Source: Phymatolithon calcareum (taxonomy: Eukaryota; Rhodophyta; Florideophyceae; Hapalidiales). From it: DNA of 64,000 nucleotides. The notes beneath the pieces were generated by a model. That model did not search any database, was not told where the DNA came from, and saw only the letters and a program-made list of their open reading frames with translations. Location of the stretch: the NCBI GenBank assembly GCA_977006965.1, contig OZ345354.1, positions 744,001 through 808,000 of the forward strand. Direction: 5' to 3'. Shown here piece by piece: positions 21,455-33,045 of the stretch. The translations under genes were made by a program, and so were the position numbers. Position 1 is the first letter of the stretch. The number at the start of each line of letters is the position of its first letter.

Positions 21455-23385
21455 GTGTCTATGTGACGGGAAATTTCCCTCAATTGAGGGAATGAGAATC
21501 AATTATTTTTTGCAAACGAAAGCTACTCATTATTAGGCTCATCAAACGCATCAAGTTCATGGATGTGTTCAGCATGCTTAGAAAAACAGTTTCTACCTGC
21601 TGAAATGCCACATATGTTGATTGCGGCGCCATCAAGTCTACTACTTGATGAGAATACGAGGGTTAATTCCTTGACTTGTCAGACTCTGTAGTTGTTTTGA
21701 ACAGCTAAAGTAGTCATCATGCCACCTGTGGCTTACTTTTCCATTTTCGGAGGAGTTAAGTGGGTTTCAACACCGCCCTTGGAGCAAATATATCTTTTGG
21801 AGTACTGAACATCGATGATTATTGAGCGAGGCAGAGTGAATCCCGGCGGAAAAGCCGCCTTGTACCAGAGTATTGGGCCACAAGACGGCGCAGTACAACT
21901 GCACTATGGGCAGTTTCACCTTCTAAAGCGATTTGCTTCTCGCCCTCTGTCGAGGTCCCCAGATCAAGATGCAGCATTCTCTTACGTCTTCCTTAGTCTG
22001 AATTCTGTAACTCGAAACCTTTCTCCGGTTTACGGTGGATGGCGATGTACTGCAGGAGGCCATTTTCAATTCATGGCCTCCGTTGACATACCAAAGAGAT
22101 ATGAACTTGGCAAAGCAGAACCAGGCCTAATAGAGACACAGTGGGTTTTTGTGATCACTAATAGCATCGATAAAATCTTGAACGAGCGCCAACCGGTACT
22201 CAACGGACGACATAGTGCCTTGTTCACTTGGTTGCACGGTGAATGTGTCGCACCGGAGGTACTCGAAGAACCTGGCTCTGGTCATGCAACTGTTTGAAAA
22301 TGACGGAGCGAGGATATACTTGTTCCCCATAGTAGACTTCCATAAATCTCTTTGCGTCCAACTCCTGAGGACGAGTTTTCCGAAAATCTTAGACTCCGTT
22401 CTTCCTATTCGTTTCAGCTTAGCGGATGCCTAAGCAATAATTGTTCGCAGGTGTACTCGGCGAAACATCGTCATGAAGGAATCGTACGGTGTGTGGAACC
22501 CGATGCCACCGTTCTCGGATATAGCATCTCTGTTTATAGTGCGAACTGTCTAGAACTGACGGGCATTGCTTCCCCCAATTGGACATAGAACTTGGCGCTC
22601 GAAGCATGGCACTCCATGAGCAAAAATACTCTGTTCACGGTCTGGCGCAATGACATCAAGCTCCTCTTGCGATTATTGGTCCCAAGAGCAATGCAGGTTG
22701 TAGGCGAGGGAACTCAAAAGAGGGCGTTTTGAGCTCCTGTTGATTGTATATTAGATTTGTGTTGCCTTCTGTCTAGAGTGTGGTTGATACTGAACGCAAA
22801 ACTCGGCGTTTGGCGAAGAAGATGTTCGACCGCGATTACTGTAAGCCGGCGTTCGAGGTACAGAATATTGCCTGCTGGAAATCGACACAAGCATTCAAGA
22901 GGAACAAGTGCCTTTGTCAGCCTTCCCTGTCTTGACGTTAACAATCTTGATAGTCTTAATTTTAGTCTTTTCGCTTGGTTTCTGAACAATGACCCATTTC
23001 ACGCGAAGTGACGTGGTCGAGCGACCGGTGATTTCATCAACGTGCACCTCTTGAACCGTTCCGTTAAATAAAAAACGCTCCGTATAGTCAGCAGCACTGT
23101 GCAGGACTTGTCACTGATGTTGCTTTGGTGCGTACGGCTGCACCAACCACTCGGCGCGGGTCTTTTTCTCGAGGCATGGCAGATGTGTTTTTTCTCAGTG
23201 ACCAGCAGATTTTCGTTCCTATCGGCGAACGACGCGGTTCTAACGTAGTAAAAGGGGTACTCCCCACCAAGAACAAAAGGTCAACTTTCCGAATCTGGCT
23301 CTCAAAATCTGTTCCGCATTCTTGCTATAAACTTTTTCGAGCTTTTAAATCCACCCTCAATTGAGGGTGTTCGTCACATAGACAC
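21455..23385. mobile_element. Unclassified TIR DNA transposon (1.93 kb)
   Basis: X3 has the empty site ATACTAGGACTAGG (about 51628). The insert begins GTGTCTATGTGACG and ends CGTCACATAGACAC, 14-bp perfect terminal inverted repeats, flanked by TA (or by CTAG if the repeat starts one base in). Subterminal CCTCAATTGAGG palindromes occur near both ends (about 21479, 23352). The interior has an ORF at 21815-22297 of 160 codons that I cannot assign and other short ORFs on both strands; no DDE motif is recognisable. Confidence 0.78.
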
Positions 23386-23474
23386 TAGGACTAGGTTTAA
23401 GGATTTGCCTCGAGACGGAGCGGCGCATTACGCGAGGATAGAACAGATCGGGTAACAGCGACTCCTGGACTTAG

Positions 23475-23773
23475 TGCAGCTCATCGAGCAAACTTACCGT
23501 TTACTCTTCTCGCATAGCGACTATGTGAGTTAAGAGCTTCATTGGCCACACGATACTTCTAACGTTCGGTATCGTATTCGCACTGTGTCTAAACAGTCAC
23601 GATCATCAGCATTACCAAGATAGTGTCGGTTAGGCGATCATAACGATTAGTAGCAACCGACACCCAGCATATGAGACCACACGTGTCTTCATGGTTAGTT
23701 TCACTCATTTAGGGGTATATAAGTCGCTCGAGCACACACCTTCAGTAAATGGAAGGCACCGCATTTTTGTACA
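23475..23773 (+). repeat. Gypsy 5' LTR
   Basis: 299 bp, TGCAGCTC...TTTTTGTACA. TATA box at about 23715-23725. The next bases (TTGATCAATCCACG) do not form the usual TGG-type primer-binding site, so the primer is unclear. Confidence 0.92.
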
Positions 23774-23848
23774 TTGATCAATCCACGAAATTTACGGTCA
23801 ATCACCCACAAATTCATTCTTCGAGTTTTGCTTTCGATTCACCCCGAA

Positions 23849-24938
23849 ATGCCAGATCCAGCGGATGGAGCGCCTTCTCCATCTGCATCTCAACTCTCCG
23901 GAGTGACCATCCGAACTCAAAACTCCATCACGACAAGTTTGAATTATTCAACCCCCAGAAAGAGCGACTCGGAAAGTGTTCGACGATTTTTGAGAAAGTA
24001 CGATCAGTACGTAACTGAAGTCGATGCCCGGCACAGTCAGATAGCTCCTGTCGAATCAACCGAACCCGCCCGTCCTGTCGCTCTAAAATTTTGCGTCGAC
24101 TCGGAGTGGATACTTTCCGTCTCATCAAAAGTACCACCGGGAATAAGGTTGATTCATATGAAGCTCTCACCGACGAAGAACTTCGCGTATTTCTGGACAA
24201 GAAGGCGGAGCCAAGCAAGGAGACTATCACTCTCTCAACGCTTGATGACGTAGTAAGCAAGACCCTCCGCATGGATATGACGGATCGCAACGCTACCTCA
24301 AGAATGAAAGCACTATTCGTGTCCTACCACAGTTTGCTTCGACAGCATGGTCTGAACTGGATTTTACAAGATGCGCCTAAGGTAGCTGTCCAGCATGTCC
24401 TCTCCCAAATTCGCCCGCATCTTTACAATCCCATCTGAATGATGACCTCGACCTCAGTCATTACTCGTTGCGGAAAGATTTCCAAGGCTTCTTTGCCCAC
24501 ACAACCAAGCTTGCCGAAGCATTCCAGTTGGTCGATGATGGACCTCCTAAGCGTCGAAACCAAGGAGAACTTCCGAATGGTTCCAGCGACTGACGTGGAG
24601 GTGGGCGTCTTCGAAATAGCGGAAGTGGCAGTAGAAATTCCCGAAATCGCTGCTCTGTGTCCGAGACCAATGTCACGACGACATCCTCATCCAAACCAAA
24701 GACGAAAAAGAATCCTCCTCCTTGCCCACATCCGGCTTGCCAGGAACGTCTGCCTGAAGATGACAGACTTCACTTCATCAATGACTGTGATTGGGCTACC
24801 AAAGAGCAGAAATCTCAGTACAAAGCTGACTGTCGCAAGAAAAAGGCTGACGAAGCGGCAGCTGCAGCTGCTGCGCTAGTTGCAGACCCCATCTTTAGTC
24901 GCACACGCTCTAAGACGGGAAATCCTATTGCAGCGTAA
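23849..24938 (+). pseudogene. Gypsy gag region
   Basis: The ATG at 23849 opens MPDPADGAPS. The gag reads through FCVDSEWILS, shifts frame near 24130 to the ORF at 24091-24438 (MDMTDRNATSRMKALF, then VAVQHVLSQIRPHL), and then breaks again. The last frame, 24657-24938, has CPHPACQE...HFINDC, a zinc-binding C/H arrangement at the nucleocapsid position, followed by an alanine run. The layout recalls gag proteins of oomycete gypsy elements, from general memory of that family rather than a search. Confidence 0.75.
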
Positions 24939-24988
24939 GCCGTATCGGAAATAAGAAAAACAGCTGCAATGGCGCAGTACAGGCTATC

Positions 24989-26560
24989 TTGTCCAACGGT
25001 GAAGTTTCGTTGCGCACAGTTGCCCGATTTGATGATGATCATGACAAGCTCGCGTCAATTGTCCACGAACACATCGATGTTTTTCGTACACGGCTCTCTT
25101 CTGGACCACCAGCTGATATCCCCCCTTTGGAAATCCGACTGACACCTGATGCTGTTCCAATTAAGGCGGAACTAAGGAACTACTCCCAATCTCAGAGAGA
25201 GTTCTTGGGCACTTTTACTGACTCTTTATGTCAGAAAGGCATGGCATTTCCCAACCCTACCGCCTCTTGGGCATCCGCACCTTTACTCGTACCCAAAACG
25301 GGGGCCGTGCAATGGCGTTTCACCGCTGACCTTCGAGGCGATAACAAGTACACCTTGTAGCATGCATACCTAATGCCGAACCTTGAAAATGAGCTACACT
25401 CGCTCCAAGGCTCCTCCTGCTACTCCAACTTTGACCTTTCCCACACTTATTGGCAGCTACTATTAGCGGCCGAAAGCCAGGAATGCCAGTCTTTCGTGAC
25501 TCTTGACGGAGTATTCAGTCCCACACGAGTGTTACATGGCTCAACAAATGCCGTGTCTCACTTGCAGTCGTCACTGTCCGCCATCTTCAATCCGATTTTT
25601 GCCAAAAATTACCTAGGATGGCTGGATGATATACTACTACATGCAGCGAATATCACGAAGCTCTTGAAGTACATTGAGATATTCCTCAAGAAATGCAAGA
25701 AACATAAACTGCAACTTCACCCCATGAAATGCATCTTGCTTGGTCGTTCGGTTCGCTGGTGTGGCAGAATAATCAATGCCAAGGGTATACGATTTGACAC
25801 GAAGCGGCTTGAGGGACTACTAAGCATGGAAACTCCAACAACAGGGGCCCATTTACAACAATTTGTCTGCGCTATGCAATGGGTTCGAACTGATATCCCT
25901 GAATTCGCCAATCTCACCGCTGCACTCCACGAAGTCATGGAGCTCGTCTATGACCGCGCCGGTAAGCGAATGAAGCGGGCAGTCGCTAAGATACAACTTG
26001 AGGCTGTTGGGTGGTCGGAAAAACATACCGAGCATTTTGAGCAGTGCAAAGCAGCGCTGGCCCACTAGTGCACTCTTACTAATCGCGACCCATCCAAACG
26101 TCTATGCTTATATACCGACGCCAGCGATGGTGTTTGGTCAGGTATCATCACCCAGGTCCCCTACGCAGAGCTGTCACTGCCTCATGAAGAGCAAAATCAT
26201 GAGCCCCTCGCGTTCATGTCTGGCCGTTTTGACTCCACGCAGATGGGATGGGCGATATTGGAAAAGGAGGCGTACGCGGTTATGGCATCATGTGAGCGCA
26301 TGCGCTGGCTCCTAGCAACTCCACATGGGTTCAACTTGTATACCGACCTCTTCATCTTTGATCCACTATGCCTCATACCAGACCTTTCTCTCGGATCTGT
26401 AAAGAAGGTGCTACGTTGGGCGGTCAGATTATCGACGTTTGATTTCGTCTGCTACCACATAGCGGGTACTGACAATGTGTGGGCCGATCTCCTAGGGCGA
26501 TGGAGTGCACCGCCCTTAATACGTCGACTCATCAGCATCCCTCCTCTGGTTTCAACCTCC
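24989..26560 (+). pseudogene. Gypsy reverse transcriptase and RNase H
   Basis: One continuous frame interrupted only by single stop codons at 25358-25360 and 26066-26068. Recognisable blocks: RLTPDAVPIKAELRNYS, the WRFTADLRGDN block (usual R-x-x-x-D-x-R-x-L-N), FDLSHTYWQL, and YLGWLDDILL at the catalytic position (the usual Y/F-x-D-D becomes W-L-D-D). RNase H then shows LYTDASDGVWSG (first D), EKEAYAVMASCERMRWLL (E) and CYHIAGTDNVWADLLGR (last D). Absence of frameshifts over 3 kb of pol against three nonsense codons is notable. Confidence 0.88.
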
Positions 26561-26599
26561 GACAAGGATTTTGAGTGGCCCTCCGAATCGGAGATTCAG

Positions 26600-28055
26600 T
26601 CCGAACAGACCAAACACATCCCATCAAAGCCTGAAGGCTTATCTAAGATACAAGGACTGTGGCGTGACGCGAGCAATGCAGTATGGATTCCAGCTGAGTC
26701 TGACGACCTACAGCTCCGCATCTGTATCATTGGGCATACATCTGCGGCAGGACATCGTGGAGCAAAGACGACCGCGGATGCCATTCGCAAGCACTATTTC
26801 TGGAACAACGTCGTCTCTGATGCGCGTACTTTCGTGCAGCAATGCATCCACTGCTTGTCAACAGCGCGTGGTACCCGAGAGCCGCGCCCATTTGGGCCCG
26901 CATTTCACGGCACTAAGGTAAATGATCTTCTCCAATTTGACTATCTGGAGATGATCCCAAGTGCGCCCGGCTTTAAGTACTTGCTACTTTTGCGCGACGA
27001 TTTCTCATCCTATGTTTGGCTGTTTCCCTTCGAAGCAGCGAATTCTGAAAACGCAGCTCAGGCGATTCTAGTATGGTCAAGCGCATTCTCTCCACCGGCA
27101 GCGCTCATGTCCGATGGTGGCTCTCACTTCCAAAACGAGACAGTTCGTCTAGTGACTCGCGGTCTAAAGGCCAAGCATCATTTCACACTACCTTATACAC
27201 CATGGTCTAACGGCGGCATTGAACCGGTAAACAAAGAGGTATTACGAATTTTCCGCACTCTACTTTCTGAGTTGCGCATGGACCACACTGAGTGGCCGGA
27301 CCTGATACAGACTGTACAGTCTGCTCTGAACCATTCAGCCTCACCGCAGCGCAAGGGTCTTTCTCCGATGACAATCTTCACAGGGCAGGAAGCCAAGTCA
27401 ACTGTCAGCGCTATTCAAAGGGCCTCAACCGGAACAATTCTAACCCTCACCCCAGCACAGGAAGAGCTATTCCTCAACTTCGACGAGGCACAAAAGCGCC
27501 TACAAGAACTGCATCCTGTGGTCGCTACAACACTCCAAGCGCACCCTGAACGCGCAAGACAGGCGGCCAAACGAGGTTCTCTGTCACGTTTCGCTGAAGG
27601 CGACTTCGTTCTAATCGCCAGAGATGAACTCTTCAAACGAGAAAAACTTGCCCTACGCTGGACGGGACCCAGACGTGTCATCAAAGCGCTAAGCGATTTC
27701 GTGTTCACCGTGGAAGACTTACGCAATGGAACGACGGATGATATTCACGCGTGTCGTCTACGATTCTACTGTGACAAGGCCCTCAATACCGACGCGATTC
27801 TCCCGCATGTCATCTCTTCCGAACGCGGAATGCCGGTCTAAAGACTACTGGGAATAGAGGATCACGAGGGTAAGCTCGTTGTTCATGTACGCTGGCGCGG
27901 GCTGCCTCACTGTGACGACTCGTTCGAGCCTTTGGAACTTGTCTATCAAGATGTTCCTAAACTCGTTTCTAAACTTCTTGCTCGCAAATCGCTATCGAAA
28001 GCGATTGTTATTCGTGCCAAGCAAGCACTGAAACTCACCTCTGACAGGGGAGTGT
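26600..28055 (+). pseudogene. Gypsy integrase and chromodomain
   Basis: Integrase starts with an HHCC zinc site (GHTSAAGHRG, later CIHC). The catalytic residues are D in QFDYLEM, D in MSDGGSHF and E in NGGIEPVNKEV. After a stop at 27839-27841 the same frame continues for 71 codons with VRWRGLPHCDDSFEPLE, the signature of a chromodomain, which in chromoviruses directs integration to marked chromatin. The frame ends at a stop inside the first bases of the 3' LTR. Only one nonsense codon separates integrase from the chromodomain. Confidence 0.88.
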
Positions 28056-28351
28056 AGCTCATCGAACAAACTTACCGTTTACTCTTCTCGCATAGCGACT
28101 ATGTGAGTTAAGAGCTTCATTGGCCATACGATATTTCTAACGTTCGGTATCGTACTCTCACTGTGTCTAAACAGTCACGATCATCATCATTACCAAGATA
28201 GTGTCGGTTAGGCGATCATAACGATTAGTAGCAACCGACACCCAGCATATGAGACCGCACGTGTCTTCATGGTTAGCTTCACTCATTTAGGGGTATATAA
28301 GTCGCTCGAGCACACACCTTCAGTAAATGGAAGGCACCGCATTTTTGCACA
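28053..28351 (+). repeat. Gypsy 3' LTR
   Basis: 299 bp, TGTAGCTC...TTTTTGCACA, next to the purine tract and followed by the CTTAG duplication. Confidence 0.92.
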
Positions 28352-28356
28352 CTTAG

Positions 28357-29323
28357 TTTTCACCTGCGGGGTACTTATTGCGAGAGCTGGCGAAACAGCG
28401 CAGGGCGTGAGACAAGATTACCCTCCACTTCATCAAAAGGGGAGCTAGGGAATGGATGAGAGTGGATGCGTGACGTCAAAGAAAATATCGACAATATTCT
28501 TCTGTCAAGCTTCAAAAGGAAGCGGAACTTTATGTCAAATCTAATGAGGCCTGACGAAGAACTGCAATACTGTGCCCCAGCGAGAAGTGCATGATCCCCA
28601 AAGCTTGAGTGCCCCCTCAAAGAAAGAAGTCTTCCCCACTAGTTTCCAATACCTGGAAAAACTTAAGGGTTCTCCGGGCACCTCCAAAAAAGTATCAACG
28701 AGAGGGTTGATTAGTACTGGACAACCCGCGGATTGTACTAACATCCAAGTGACGGCGACGAGCTGAAAGCACTTTCTTGCTTGCTTTATTGTGAGTTTCG
28801 TAAGCTGCCCTGGAAAAGCTCCACAATTTTAGGCTGGATAGAATGAGCAGATCACTACACTTTCGCGCTTCTCGAAGAGACCATCGTGTAGTTTATAATG
28901 CATGGCAATATGTAGACTGCAGGCGCACAGCCTTTTAGTCCTCGTCGTTGAAAGAAGCATCTCGAGTTCAAGATCATCTCAGCGTCTTTCGTCTTTTCCA
29001 GGTTTCCTTCAACCCTGTTATGCACATCAAGTTCAAGCGCGAATGCGAGCAATGACACGTGACAAACTTATCATTTCTGAAGGAATCTTTCGATGTCGTC
29101 GAAACTCTGGACGGCAACACCGGTGTTTCTTTCTTCGTGGCGATGACGAGTGGATTAGAGAGAAATTGAATTTATAAGACCTCGCAGTGAATGTCCGCCG
29201 GAGCTGATTAATTCTCGTTAGTTCTTGTAGCTACGTGCTCAAAACCTGACCAGATCTAGTTTCGAAGAAAGGGATGCGAGCTGGAGCTATAGTGCTTTAA
29301 TGTGTTCTCTTCGTCGGGCTTTC
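28357..29323. other. X-block spacer, copy 2, continued
   Basis: Aligns with 51715-52682. It includes the counterpart of the 52313-52534 ORF, which here carries a stop codon after CEQ (about 29050). No gene supported. Confidence 0.5.
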
Positions 29324-30377
29324 TGTAGCGCCAGGCTCCAAAGAACCCGACGCCACATGGGATAAAAAAGCGGAAGAGAGGAGAGAGAAGAAAAGAGCGG
29401 GAGAGACAAGACAAAAGAGGAGGAAAGAAAGACCAACAACCAAAACCCCCAGACGAGCGGACAAAATAGGCGTCCACCATGGTAGTACTCCATGGCTTTG
29501 CGGGAAAGCAAACGGACGTGAACATAGAACACGAGCGCAAGGCTACGCCGAACAAGGCTTCAGAAGCTTGACGAGGTAGATGAGGGTGAATAGAGATAGA
29601 CGCGACTTGAACCAGGGCGAAGTCGGTAATGCAGGTCACGGAGGACACTCCGCAGCTTTGCGGGAACACAAGCGCTCGCATTGAAGAGATACGAGGGCGA
29701 GGCTACGCCGAGCAGGGCCTCGGAAGCTCGACATAAGGAGCACTTAGGTCCAGATGATAAGCGCAACTTGCAACACAAAACGGGCAAGATTGCCACACGG
29801 TAACTCCAGCGATCGTGTGGACGAACACGAGCGCGGGCCTTCAAGGAAACGAAGAAGTACAAGCGTGGAGACTAGTCGAACGGACGTCCACTGCGCCGAT
29901 TACGACATGACGAAAGGCAAAAGAGAAAGGAAGGAGAAAACGACGCCGTCTTTAGGCGGCGACCATGGCTTGGCCGTCGACCTTCGCACGGACGCTCGAA
30001 AAAGGGAAAGGGAAGCTTGAACGCGGTTGTCGACGCACCGGCTTGCAAGCTGAAACGGTTGCGGTCAGGAAAGGGTGGGAAGAACTCCGACTGTCAGGCG
30101 AAATTGCGCGTGCTTGATCTAAGCAATCGAGCCAGAATCCGAAGAACTCCCCACCTTCCTTCCTTTACTCAGAGGAAGGAACTAACTAGCTTATATACTA
30201 CAACCTACGCAAAAGACAGCGATGCAGCACATAGACACACGAGAGACACGTGCAAGTATGGCCCAACAGATCACCTACCACGAGCAGCATGACTATTGCG
30301 ATCCAAGTTGTGCGGCGTACAGTCGCGAGAGGAAAAAGAGACCGCCTTGGGACAGCGACAAAACAGCGGGCGCTACA
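29324..30377 (+). mobile_element. Solo LTR of element Z
   Basis: A 1054-bp insertion between exact 5-bp duplications CTTTC (29319-29323, 30378-30382); X3 has the empty site at about 52682. It begins TGTAGCGCCAGG and ends GGGCGCTACA and is the reverse complement of the Z LTRs at 6495-7409 and 40266-41104. A TATA-like CTTATATACTA lies at about 30190-30200. It is longer than the other Z LTRs, with extra sequence in 29340-29900, so it is either a fuller LTR or a subfamily. Confidence 0.88.
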
Positions 30378-30382
30378 CTTTC

Positions 30383-31083
30383 TGTCCCTTCTTCTTTAAA
30401 ACAATTTTCTTTCCAACTTTCTCAAAAGTAGCTTCGATCGCACCCCTGCACAGATCGGTACGCCTGAATGCCAATCTTCTATGACATAGCCTCGCAAATA
30501 ATGAAGGCCATGGCCGAGGTCAACATCGGAGAGCTCCAAATTATTGGGACAGAGCTGACGGGATGTCTCGTTGGGTAAAACAACATTTCTAGTCGAGTCC
30601 TCTCAAAACACAGACGCCAACTTTTGAATGATGTCAAAAGGGAAAGAATAGCTAGTAGAGACTAAATGACAACTGAAGTGAACGGTGAAGTCAAAAAACA
30701 GCAAACGTGCGTTTTTTACGGTTCGTCGCAATACAACATTAAGAGGAAGCAAAGCTATTCCTCATCAAAGATGGACATTCGCTGAGTGAGGAATACTATT
30801 AAGTCGGAATATATTCCAAGTTGCAATAATCCAACGATTGAAAGCTTGCTACTGCGCCGGTTTTCGAAAAATTCAATTTAAAGATCGGCGCGGCGCTGGG
30901 TCAGCACTACTCGATCCATGAATGGTGCCGCCCTTCAAAGGGAAGTCCTTCGTCGGGCATCATTTTCATCGTAGTGAATCGCGGAACTTTTCAACGTCTT
31001 CTCTGCTCCGTTTTCCAGATTTCACCTGCAGAGCGGCGCACCTCATACTTCAAAACCATATGTCATTCTAGCTCAGCCCCAAG
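30383..31083. other. X-block spacer before LINE cluster
   Basis: Matches 52687-53392 closely. No ORF is preserved between the two copies. Homology to X3 breaks at about 31084, inside CAGCCCCA. Confidence 0.5.
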
Positions 31084-31285
31084 AACCGTGTCTGAACGTC
31101 CAGCGCAATTATTTGCTGATGATGTTCTTCTTCAGGCTAAGAATGCTAAAGGGTTGCAAAAACTATTGGACGTAGCCACGAAGTGGGCAGGCGAGAACTC
31201 CATGAACTGGAACACAAAGCCAGGAAAGAGTGAGGTGCTTAAGTACAAAGGCCTCCCAAAGAAAAAAATTTTCCTTGCAGGAAGA
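31084..31285 (+). pseudogene. LINE B reverse-transcriptase fragment
   Basis: The plus-strand frame reads LFADDVLLQAKNAKGLQKLL and NTKPGKSEVLKYKGL, which contains the RT catalytic F-A-D-D and the following LINE motif. It is homologous to, but clearly diverged from, LINE A next to it on the other strand (MFADDVQLQSKDGEGMQ). Only about 200 bp is present and both edges abut other sequence. Confidence 0.75.
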
Positions 31286-33045
31286 GGGGATATGTGTTGA
31301 TTTATTTTAAAAGCTCCCAAGGCCTCTCTTGAAGAGAAACAGGGCCGCTTTCGCACGATTTTCTAAGCTCACGTAGTTTGACTGTTCAGTATATCCTTGA
31401 TTCGTATTTCTCTCCCAACAAGTTCTCCAGTGAGTCGCTTGCATTCATATTCAATTTCAGGACTAATCTTGGATGAAGATAGAATGCGTTGGAGCGCGAC
31501 CAGCTCAATCACGGCTGTGACACCAAAGTATGCACCAAGTACTGATTTTCTCCAAAGAGGTGCTCTATTGAATATCATCCGTAGGCATCGCAACCGTGTA
31601 GACCTTTCTCTTGCGCGGAGAACCATCGGTAGATTGTTCGAATCAGTTGGTATCTCGAGCGATCTTCCCTCTTCTTCCTCTGCCCATAACTCAATTATTT
31701 CTTTTCGTCGCCCTTTCTTTGAGACTGAGCCCTCCTTGGCTTTGTCGAGAGCTTGCTGCAGATCTTCATATTTCTTGAGGCACTCTATGTCCTTGGTTGC
31801 CTCCTTAATGTCTTCATCTCTCCCAGAATACTCATCTGCTTCGTCGAGGCGTTTCTTCTGTCTCACTAGACTCGCAGAGAACCTTCTGCTTGGTGTCTTC
31901 TCCTCATGGCAGGTGGTTGTAGTCTGCACAGAACTCGCATTCTTCCATGGCGGCGCTGGGCATATGTCCCAAAAACATACTTGAAGAATAAACCTTCTGC
32001 AGATTCGATTGCTGATTGTAATCGCTTTGTCAGAGGCGTGACGTGGAGTGCATACTCCCACTTTGGCAAAAATAAGCGACTTGAAGATTCTAATGCATGT
32101 CACAGGCTGAAAGCCTCGAACATTGACTCCAATATCCCGCAGTTTGTGTATGCACCCCACTGCATTTCGTACTCTTGATAACGCCATGTCGTCTGTTACG
32201 CCTTTGTGGTTCATGCTTATACCGAGATACGAGAGCCTCCAAGCTTGATGAAGAACTCGACCCGCAATGTGGAAGGTGTGTTTCCTGAGTCCCTTGTATT
32301 TAAGGATCTCGCTCTTTCCTGGCTTTGTGTTGCAGATCATACCATTTTCCTTCGCCCAGGTAGTCGCTATGTCAAGTAGCTTCTGCATTCCTTCTCCATC
32401 CTTTGATTGCAGCTGGACATCGTCAGCGAACATTTGCGCTGGATTTTCAGAGACGTCGCTGGGGACCTTGGAGACCGCTTCCGCGAATGTGTCCATGAAG
32501 ATATTGTACAGACACAGGCTCAGTGGGGACCCTTGAGGTACTCGTCGATCGATAATGCACCATGTTCGTGTATCATCGCCTGCTGACGTAACCCACGAGG
32601 GTTTCAGAAGGTATGCCACCATCCTTGTTATTTCGTCGGGTAGCTTCTGCTCGAGTCTTTTCATGAGGATGTCTCGTGGCACCCTGTCATATGCTGCAGA
32701 GAGGTCAAGAACCGCGACAAAAGGATGCCCATCTTTCATGGCACATTTTGCACGGAGTATCGCAATATATGTGCTCTTGTCTTTTCGGAAACCTAGCTGG
32801 GCACTGTTGAAAAGGTATTGTTCCCTTATGTATGAGTCGAGTGCGGAATCGATGATTTTCCTGGCTTGACTTAATAGCGATATAGGTCTGTAGTTCGCTG
32901 CAACATGGGGTGGGCCTTTCTTGTACAGAGGGATCAGAGTAGCTTGACGCCACGCTCGCGGAAGACATTTGAGCCTCCCACATGTCTCCCATAAGGATAT
33001 CAATATAATCAATCCGGCTTCCTTATTCGCATGCATCATTTCAAC
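31286..33045 (-). pseudogene. LINE A, RT to 3' end
   Basis: The minus-strand ORF of 556 codons (31369-33039) starts within the RT domain and runs to the C-terminus. Motifs: LIPLYKKGP, NYRPISLLSQARK, FVAVLDLSAAYDRVPRDIL, RRVPQGSPLS, MFADDVQL and the thumb YLGISMN. After a frame disturbance near 31900-32060 (an alternative frame reads the expected PKWEYALHVTPL), the tail is a lysine/glutamate-rich helix. The 3' UTR ends at about 31286 with the ACACATATCCCC end seen at 19158. The endonuclease half is missing, so the copy is 5'-truncated. In X3 the sequence resumes at about 56484. Confidence 0.85.

Larger units (their letters stand above)
23475..28351 (+). mobile_element. Ty3/gypsy LTR retrotransposon with chromodomain
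   Basis: A 4877-bp element with 299-bp LTRs and the 5-bp duplication CTTAG (23470-23474, 28352-28356). LTR ends are TG...CA, and a TATA box (GGGTATATAAG) lies in each LTR. A purine run, GACAGGGGAG, abuts the 3' LTR. Order gag, RT, RNase H, integrase, chromodomain is that of chromoviral gypsy elements. A protease domain is not found between gag and RT, so an internal deletion is likely. The LTRs differ at about 10 of 299 sites by eye, so it is younger than the copia element. Confidence 0.93.

Noticed and set aside
23475-28351. Assigning the organism to oomycetes from the oomycete-like gypsy gag
   Set aside because: Retroelement similarity is a poor guide to host, and the receptor family points to an animal. 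The host is left open.
31397-31984. A 195-codon plus-strand ORF opposite LINE A
   Set aside because: It is the antisense shadow of the LINE A C-terminal coding region.
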